From contig DEJH01000046.1 in NCBI GenBank assembly GCA_002353275.1, positions 1 to 10,947 of the forward strand: 10,947 bases of DNA, given 5' to 3'. Below the pieces are notes generated by a model, which was not told the DNA's origin, searched no databases, and saw only the letters and a program-made list of their open reading frames with translations. Shown here in pieces: positions 7,096-10,947 of this stretch. The stretch's first letter is position 1. Every line of letters begins with the position of its first letter. The translations under genes and the position numbers were made by a program. This DNA comes from Caryophanales bacterium UBA2753. GTDB lineage: Bacteria > Bacillota_I > Bacilli_A > RFN20 > CAG-826.

Positions 7096-7656
7096 ATGCA
7101 TCCATGGCACGACGTAAGAGCTAGTAGAGTTACACCTGATCGCTTTTTAGCCCTCATTGAAATCTCTAAAGCTAGTAAAAACAAATATGAATTAGATAAA
7201 GAAACTGGTCACTTAATTCTTGACCGTGTTCTTTTTACCAGCACTCACTATCCACAAAATTATGGATTTATTCCAAGAACCTACGCTAGAGACTATGACC
7301 CACTTGATGTTTTAGTTTTGTGTAGCGAATCAATCATCCCAATGAGTTTTGTGGAATGTAAACCAATTGGTGTTCTTATTATGAAAGATAATGGTTTATT
7401 TGATGAAAAGATTATTGCTGTCCCTCTTAATGATCCATTTTATTCTCCATATAACAACATCACCGACATTCCAGGACATATTATGGATGAAATCAAGCAC
7501 TTCTTTGCGGTTTATAAAACTCTCGAAGGAAAATCCACTGCGATTGATGAAGTGAAAGATGTTGAAGTCGCTAAACAAATCATTGCTGATTGTATTAAAG
7601 CTTATAAAGTGATAATTGAACCTAAACATTTAGCGGAGCTAAAAGCTCGAGGATAA
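7096..7656 (+). CDS. ppa: Inorganic pyrophosphatase, family I (soluble)
   Basis: Cytoplasmic Mg2+-dependent enzyme splitting PPi to two phosphates (186 aa from the chosen start; E. coli has 176). The active-site set of the E. coli enzyme is present: E22, K30, E32, R44, Y52 and Y56 (THYPQNYGF), the metal-binding D66, D68 and D71 in RDYDPLDVLVL, then D98, D103 and K105 in KDNGLFDEK, and Y140-K141. It is therefore family I, not the Mn2+ DHH-type family II of Bacillus subtilis. Placement after the ATP synthase genes, in the same apparent unit as a PPi-type phosphofructokinase, suggests control of the PPi pool, although the two enzymes compete for PPi. Confidence 0.95.
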   Translation: MHPWHDVRASRVTPDRFLALIEISKASKNKYELDKETGHLILDRVLFTSTHYPQNYGFIPRTYARDYDPLDVLVLCSESIIPMSFVECKPIGVLIMKDNGLFDEKIIAVPLNDPFYSPYNNITDIPGHIMDEIKHFFAVYKTLEGKSTAIDEVKDVEVAKQIIADCIKAYKVIIEPKHLAELKARG

Positions 7657-7657
7657 A

Positions 7658-8182
7658 ATGATTCACATCGTTTTATATCGACCAGAAAAACCACAAAATA
7701 CAGGGAACATAATGAGGACATGCGTGGCAATTAACGCCACACTCGATATCATTGGTCCCCTCTCTTTTTCTATTGATGAAAAATCAGTTAAAAGAGTTGG
7801 GATGGATTATATTGATTCTTTAAAGATGAATTATTTCCCAACATATGAAGATTATTTAAAAGCTTATCCTAAAGCGAATACATATTATGTCACTCGATAT
7901 TCAAATAAGGTTTATTCCTCTTTTAAATTTGAAGAAGAATATAAAGATATCTTTTTAATGTTTGGAAGAGAATCAACAGGAATTCCTCATGATATTCTTC
8001 TTTCTCATCCTGATCGATTATTAAGAATCCCGATGGTACCAGAAGCAAGAAGTTTAAATCTTTCTAATTCAGTAGCGATAGTGGTCTATGAAGTTCTCAG
8101 GCAACAAAAATTCCCGAATTTATCCACTCACGAAGCGATAAAAGGTGAAGATTTCTTAATCAATGAGAAAAAGTCGAATTAA
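7658..8182 (+). CDS. trmL: tRNA (cytidine/uridine-34 2'-O)-methyltransferase TrmL (SPOUT family)
   Basis: Methylates the 2'-OH of the wobble nucleotide in leucine tRNAs, using S-adenosylmethionine bound in a trefoil knot. The three SPOUT motifs are clear: NTGNIMRTC at 14-22, MFGRESTGIP at 101-110, and the knot segment RIPMVPEARSLNLSNSVAIVVYE at about 123-145. Length is 174 aa, against 157 in E. coli; the extra residues form a charged C-terminal tail. The gene begins 1 nt after the ppa stop with a modest GAGG site. It closes the long plus-strand run: the terminator hairpin overlaps its stop codon. It has no obvious functional link to the ATP synthase and is probably a passenger. Confidence 0.92.
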   Translation: MIHIVLYRPEKPQNTGNIMRTCVAINATLDIIGPLSFSIDEKSVKRVGMDYIDSLKMNYFPTYEDYLKAYPKANTYYVTRYSNKVYSSFKFEEEYKDIFLMFGRESTGIPHDILLSHPDRLLRIPMVPEARSLNLSNSVAIVVYEVLRQQKFPNLSTHEAIKGEDFLINEKKSN

Positions 8183-8199
8183 CGAAATTCGATTTTTTT
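8168..8199 (+). terminator. Rho-independent terminator of the atp-ppa-trmL run
   Basis: The stem TCGAATT (8174-8180) pairs with AATTCGA (8186-8192) around a 5-nt loop and is followed by seven T (8193-8199). The A-run at 8168-8172 can extend the stem into the T-run. The trmL stop codon (8180-8182) lies in the hairpin. Confidence 0.85.
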
Positions 8200-8212
8200 A
8201 TATATTTTTCAC

Positions 8213-8230
8213 TTATATACTTGTATATAA
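8213..8230. promoter_or_regulatory. AT-rich palindrome upstream of the 78-aa gene (possible operator)
   Basis: TTATATACTTGTATATAA has 8-nt arms around a 2-nt centre and lies 18 nt before the -35 box at 8249. It could bind a dimeric regulator, but AT-rich palindromes also occur by chance. Confidence 0.35.
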
Positions 8231-8248
8231 AATTTTAATGTATCTCTC

Positions 8249-8276
8249 TTGACTTCTTTATAAAGAAGATTAGAAT
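8249..8276 (+). promoter_or_regulatory. Sigma-A-type promoter of the 78-aa gene
   Basis: TTGACT (8249-8254) and TAGAAT (8271-8276) are separated by 16 nt, which predicts a start near 8283. It follows a terminator and is the best promoter match in this gap. Confidence 0.65.
8253..8268. promoter_or_regulatory. Perfect 16-bp palindrome between -35 and -10 (candidate operator)
   Basis: CTTCTTTATAAAGAAG is identical to its reverse complement. It overlaps the last two bases of the -35 box and fills most of the spacer, so a bound dimer would block RNA polymerase. The binding protein is unknown. Confidence 0.5.
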
Positions 8277-8288
8277 ATAGGCATCATT

Positions 8289-8343
8289 GATAATATCTCA
8301 CGTCCTCAGCACGACGATAAACTACTGAAAGAGAGGTATTATC
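8289..8343 (+). promoter_or_regulatory. Structured mRNA leader that can hide the ribosome site (candidate cis-regulatory RNA)
   Basis: GATAATATCTC (8289-8299) can pair over 11 positions with GAGGTATTATC (8333-8343), with one U-G pair. The 3' strand contains the GAGG ribosome site and ends 1 nt before the ATG at 8345. The enclosed segment holds a small hairpin, CGTC (8301-8304) with GACG (8313-8316). Its loop bases TCAG (8306-8309) could pair with CTGA (8325-8328) as a pseudoknot. No known riboswitch class is recognised. The fold is drawn by eye. Confidence 0.5.
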
Positions 8344-8344
8344 T

Positions 8345-8581
8345 ATGAAATACTATACGCTTGAAGCGGTTGTTAACGGTTCTAATGTAAAGCTCAAAAG
8401 AAACGCTTTTACTTCGAGAAACGACGCAATTGAGTATATGTTCAAATATTATGAAGAACATTACTTATATTCATTAGAAGTTAACGATGAACATATTGTC
8501 GATAATAACCGACACAAAATTGAATACGTCTGCGACTTTCATAACCGCTTTACAGTTACACGTCATTTAACTGCTATGTAA
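8345..8581 (+). CDS. Small protein of unknown function (78 aa)
   Basis: I do not recognise this protein. It is soluble in appearance, with no signal peptide or membrane helix, and rich in Tyr, Asn, His and charged residues. Its pattern suggests a beta-beta-alpha-beta-beta fold: strands near 2-10 (YYTLEAVVN) and 14-20 (VKLKRNA), a helix near 25-40 (NDAIEYMFKYYEEHY), and strands near 42-52 and 58-74. Evidence that it is a real gene: a GAGG ribosome site 8 nt before the ATG, its own promoter and terminator, and base use like its neighbours. It is transcribed alone, with possible operator palindromes and a leader that can fold over the ribosome site, which hints at tight control. It could be a small regulatory or stress protein. 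Confidence 0.75.
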   Translation: MKYYTLEAVVNGSNVKLKRNAFTSRNDAIEYMFKYYEEHYLYSLEVNDEHIVDNNRHKIEYVCDFHNRFTVTRHLTAM

Positions 8582-8586
8582 AAAAC

Positions 8587-8609
8587 AAGGACCCTAGGGT
8601 CCTTTTCTT
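8587..8609. terminator. Bidirectional terminator between the 78-aa gene and rqcH
   Basis: AAGGACCCTAGGGTCCTT (8587-8604) is a perfect palindrome forming a GC-rich stem with a CTAG loop. A T-rich tract follows on the plus strand (TTTTCTT). On the minus strand GTTTTT follows, so it can serve both convergent genes. It ends at the rqcH stop codon. Confidence 0.85.
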
Positions 8610-9999
8610 ATTTAGCAAATCTTTTCTGCTCTTTAATGAGTTTCTTATATTTATCATCCACTTTATGAAGAGTGATCGTTTGATATTTATTAAGTAAAGC
8701 TTCGCCTAATGAATTACCCTTTTTTACATCTTTCACATCAGCAATATAAACTTCACCCATTTCACAATTAGAAAGAATTAAGGCAATATTACTCGCTGCT
8801 TCTATTACTTCTCTAGAAGGATCAGAGTTAAAAATAACGACATGCGCTCCACTAATATTAGCAGCGTGAAGATAAATATCTTTTGGGTTTGCTTTTTTAA
8901 AAGTGAGGTAGTTATTTTGTTCTTTATTTTTACCAAAACCAATTCTTACACCTAAATAATCAATATAATAAGGAAGATTTGAATTAATGACTTTATTCTT
9001 CTCTTTCTTTTCAATTTTGTGAGGTAAATATTTTCTCATTAATTCTTCAATTTCTTCTTGAGAATAATATGAGAAGATTTCAATTATGTGGTTTAATTCT
9101 TCTACTTCTTCTTTTGCTTTATTTATCTCTCTAATATCATTTTCAATTGTGCGCTTATTCTTCTTATATTTTTCATAAAATTTATGAGCGTTTTCTTCTA
9201 CTGATAAATCAAAATCATATTGATCTTTTATTTGATCTATATACGAATTTAATGACTCTTCGTCATATTTATAAGTTAACAAATAATCGCCATATTCTTT
9301 ATAAATTAAGTTTTTGCTAGCGACCTCTTTTTCATTTTCTAAGACCTTAATTTTTCGATTTAAAGATTTAATCTTTCCTTTGAGGTGATTATATAAAGGA
9401 AGCGCTTTTTCTTTTTGGCTCTTATCATCGATTTCGTTCATGTAGTTATATACATCTAGCTGATATTTTTGATAATTAAAATCTTTATTCACTAAATTTT
9501 CATTTTTTTCTATAGGAAGATATTTCATCCCTTTTAAAATTGGACGAGAAGCAGAAAGATCAACATAGTGTTTCGCAAAGAGGATGTTTTCATTTTCATC
9601 TAAGAGAATGAGATTATTAATTGTAGGTATAAGTTCAACCACTAAATAATATTTCTCTTTCTCAAAGAATTCATTGTTTTTAACCAATGTAAATTTCATC
9701 ACGCGATCGTTATTCACCTGAGCGATATCAATTACATAACTATTCTTCACATATTTTCTTAAATTGTCGTTTAAATTCCCTAATGTTGTTTTTGATTTAT
9801 ATTCTCCATTTACCAAAGAAATAAAAGGAGAAGAATGGTTGAGGGAAATTAATAATTTCTCTTCACTATAAAAAGAAAAAGAAAAATAGATGTCGCTATT
9901 ATTGATAACTGTCACCTGTGTAATAAAATTATTCAAAATTTTACTTTTGAATTCATTAACGAGATAACTAACTCCACTTAAACTAAGTTTAACCGCCAT
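8608..9999 (-). CDS. rqcH: Ribosome quality control protein RqcH (NFACT family), short form
   Basis: RqcH binds the 60S-like stalled 50S subunit with peptidyl-tRNA and directs C-terminal alanine tailing that marks unfinished proteins for degradation. Visible parts are an NFACT-N domain at about 1-165, two coiled-coil arms at about 190-230 and 270-322, and an NFACT-R domain at about 345-445 (GVRIGFGKNKEQNNYLTF, then DIYLHAANISGAHVVIF). The Asp-Arg pair needed for tailing in B. subtilis is present as D98-R99 in VNNDRV (9703-9708). Length is 463 aa, against about 570 in B. subtilis. The helix-hairpin-helix segment normally between NFACT-N and the coiled coil appears absent. Older annotations call such proteins fibronectin-binding. 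No ribosome site is seen before the ATG, which diverges from gmk. Confidence 0.88.
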   Translation of the reverse strand: MAVKLSLSGVSYLVNEFKSKILNNFITQVTVINNSDIYFSFSFYSEEKLLISLNHSSPFISLVNGEYKSKTTLGNLNDNLRKYVKNSYVIDIAQVNNDRVMKFTLVKNNEFFEKEKYYLVVELIPTINNLILLDENENILFAKHYVDLSASRPILKGMKYLPIEKNENLVNKDFNYQKYQLDVYNYMNEIDDKSQKEKALPLYNHLKGKIKSLNRKIKVLENEKEVASKNLIYKEYGDYLLTYKYDEESLNSYIDQIKDQYDFDLSVEENAHKFYEKYKKNKRTIENDIREINKAKEEVEELNHIIEIFSYYSQEEIEELMRKYLPHKIEKKEKNKVINSNLPYYIDYLGVRIGFGKNKEQNNYLTFKKANPKDIYLHAANISGAHVVIFNSDPSREVIEAASNIALILSNCEMGEVYIADVKDVKKGNSLGEALLNKYQTITLHKVDDKYKKLIKEQKRFAK

Positions 10000-10025
10000 G
10001 AATATATTATTTCACTAATTTAGAT

Positions 10026-10054
10026 TTGCTAAAAGATAAATATATCTTTATAAT
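10026..10054 (+). promoter_or_regulatory. Strong sigma-A promoter of gmk, predicting a leaderless mRNA
   Basis: TTGCTA (10026-10031) and a consensus TATAAT (10049-10054) are 17 nt apart. The usual start point about 7 nt after the -10 falls at 10061, only 3 nt before the gmk ATG, and no Shine-Dalgarno sequence is present. An inverted repeat, AAAGATA (10032-10038) with TATCTTT (10043-10049), fills the spacer. Confidence 0.75.
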
Positions 10055-10063
10055 AGTTCCAAT

Positions 10064-10636
10064 ATGAAAAAAGGATTACTCATCATTTTAAGCGGACCTT
10101 CTGGTGTCGGAAAGGGAACAATCCGCAAATACATCATGGACAACTTCAAGATTCAAATCTCTTATTCGATTTCGATGACCACCCGTCCTCAAAGAGAAAA
10201 AGAGGTTGATGGAGTTGATTATTACTTTGTAAGTAATGAAGAATTCGATAAGAATATCGCTAATGAAAACTTCTTAGAATGGGAAGAATTTGTTGGCAAT
10301 CGATATGGAACTCCAAAAGATAAAGTTGAAGAACTCCGCAATAAAGGTAAAAACGTTCTTCTTGAAATCGAAGTCAATGGTGCTAGTGAAGTGATGAATA
10401 AAGTTAACGATGACAGAGTAATCTCTTTCTTCTTAATGCCACCAAATATTGATGCTCTAGAATCTCGAATCAGAAGAAGAAAAACTGAAAGCGAAGAAAT
10501 CATTCAAGCTCGCTTGAATAAAGGAAGAAGTGAGATGAAAATGGCAGATCGTTACGATCACGTTATCCTTAATGATGATGTCGCTAGAGCAAGCCAAGAA
10601 ATCGTGGACTTAATTAAAAAGAAACTTAAAAAATAA
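10064..10636 (+). CDS. gmk: Guanylate kinase
   Basis: Converts GMP and ATP to GDP and ADP, an essential step in GTP and dGTP synthesis (190 aa, within the family range). The P-loop GPSGVGKGT is at 11-19. The GMP-binding region has SISMTTRPQREKEVDGVDYYFV at 36-57, E73 and Y81 in EEFVGNRYGTP, and EIEVNGA at 101-107. The lid region is RIRRRKTESEE, and the C-terminal part (YDHVILNDDVARA) is typical. The ATG is the family start, since the P-loop begins ten residues later. It is divergent from rqcH, and priA follows after 12 nt. The genes rpoZ and coaBC, which sit between gmk and priA in B. subtilis, are not here. Confidence 0.96.
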   Translation: MKKGLLIILSGPSGVGKGTIRKYIMDNFKIQISYSISMTTRPQREKEVDGVDYYFVSNEEFDKNIANENFLEWEEFVGNRYGTPKDKVEELRNKGKNVLLEIEVNGASEVMNKVNDDRVISFFLMPPNIDALESRIRRRKTESEEIIQARLNKGRSEMKMADRYDHVILNDDVARASQEIVDLIKKKLKK

Positions 10637-10639
10637 GGA
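10635..10639 (+). promoter_or_regulatory. Ribosome binding site for the TTG start of priA
   Basis: AAGGA overlaps the gmk stop codon and lies 9 nt before TTG (10649). It supports this start, because no ATG is available before the conserved region. Confidence 0.65.
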
Positions 10640-10648
10640 CGAGACAAA

Positions 10649-10947
10649 TTGAAAATAATTGAACTACTAATTGAACGAAATAGTTATTCTCTGAATCGTC
10701 CTTTTTCTTATCTTTATAGCGGAAAGAAAAAGGTTGGAGAAGGTTTTCGAGTCCTCGTTAGTTTTAATAACCAACAATTAGTGGGATATGTCACAAAAGT
10801 TAGTGAAACTAATAAAAATAAAGAAGAACTTGAAGAAGAATATGGCTTTTCCCTATCTGAAATCATCGATGTGATTGATGATAACGCTTTACTCTCTAAA
10901 GAACTCATGGATTTAGCGGATAAAGTAAGCGAATATTATCTCGCTAG
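10649..10947 (+). CDS. priA: Primosomal protein N' (replication restart helicase PriA), N-terminal part
   Basis: The frame is open from TTG at 10649 to the window end and gives 99 residues. They match the N-terminal DNA-binding (3'BD) domain of PriA, which recognises the 3' end of a leading strand at a stalled fork. RPFSYLYS at 17-24 corresponds to the usual (R)xFDYLVP, followed by VGEGFRVLVSFNNQQLVGYV (29-48) and, near the end, ELMDLADKVSEYYLA, which matches the conserved ELL.LA.W.a.YYLAP. Helicase motifs lie beyond the window. TTG is chosen because it has a ribosome site and the expected short lead before the conserved block. The gene is probably cotranscribed with gmk. Confidence 0.88.
   Translation, partial: MKIIELLIERNSYSLNRPFSYLYSGKKKVGEGFRVLVSFNNQQLVGYVTKVSETNKNKEELEEEYGFSLSEIIDVIDDNALLSKELMDLADKVSEYYLA

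Noticed and set aside
8289..8343. Assignment of the leader to a named riboswitch (guanidine-II, guanidine-III, preQ1, fluoride)
   Set aside because: The ACGA and pseudoknot-like elements gave a passing resemblance, but the conserved cores of these classes are not present.
9997..10063. A promoter for rqcH on the minus strand
   Set aside because: Several AT-rich hexamers could serve as -10, but none has a credible -35 at 16-18 nt, so no site is called.
10714..10908. 64-codon minus-strand frame at the window end
   Set aside because: It is antisense to the PriA N-terminal domain read in the plus direction from the TTG at 10649, and its Ser/Leu-rich product is low complexity.
1..10947. Mollicutes genetic code with TGA as tryptophan
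   Set aside because: All Trp codons in the called genes are TGG and no gene needs a TGA read-through to reach family length.
1..10947. Mobile elements, CRISPR arrays, defence genes, tRNA or rRNA genes
   Set aside because: No transposase, spaced repeats, terminal inverted repeats or RNA-gene signatures were seen; almost all DNA is accounted for by core genes.

Overview
The window comes from a low-GC bacterium of the Firmicutes/Bacilli, close to the Mollicutes (Tenericutes-type or uncultured Bacilli). Three things point there: very AT-rich synonymous sites, a lipoprotein-type ATP synthase b subunit of the kind described in Mycoplasma, and a rqcH-gmk-priA neighbourhood that looks like a reduced form of the Bacillus locus. 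All 12 tryptophan codons in the called genes are TGG. None of the 15 visible stop codons is TGA (11 TAA, 4 TAG), so the standard code fits and TGA appears to be avoided.

Positions 1-8182 form one tightly packed plus-strand run: the 3' end of a PPi-type phosphofructokinase gene, a small four-helix membrane protein in the atpI position, the complete F1Fo ATP synthase set (a, c, b, delta, alpha, gamma, beta, epsilon), a family I inorganic pyrophosphatase, and the tRNA methyltransferase TrmL. Gaps are at most 14 nt and two junctions are TAATG overlaps. A hairpin plus T-tract at the trmL stop codon ends the run. The grouping puts a PPi consumer of glycolysis, the ion-driven ATP synthase and a PPi hydrolase in one apparent transcription unit. 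The c subunit has glutamates at both ion-site positions, which suggests a Na+-type rotor.

Positions 8183-8606 form a separate small unit. It has two AT-rich palindromes, a sigma-A-like promoter whose spacer is filled by one of them, and a leader of about 60 nt that can fold into an 11-bp stem covering the Shine-Dalgarno sequence. An unrecognised 78-aa protein gene and a bidirectional terminator follow. This is the part of the window least explained by known biology.

Positions 8608-9999 (minus strand) encode a short RqcH/NFACT ribosome-quality-control protein. Diverging from it, gmk (guanylate kinase) has a strong promoter placed so close to its ATG that the mRNA should be leaderless. It is followed directly by priA (primosomal helicase), which starts with TTG and runs off the window. 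No mobile element, CRISPR array, tRNA, rRNA or defence system was seen.
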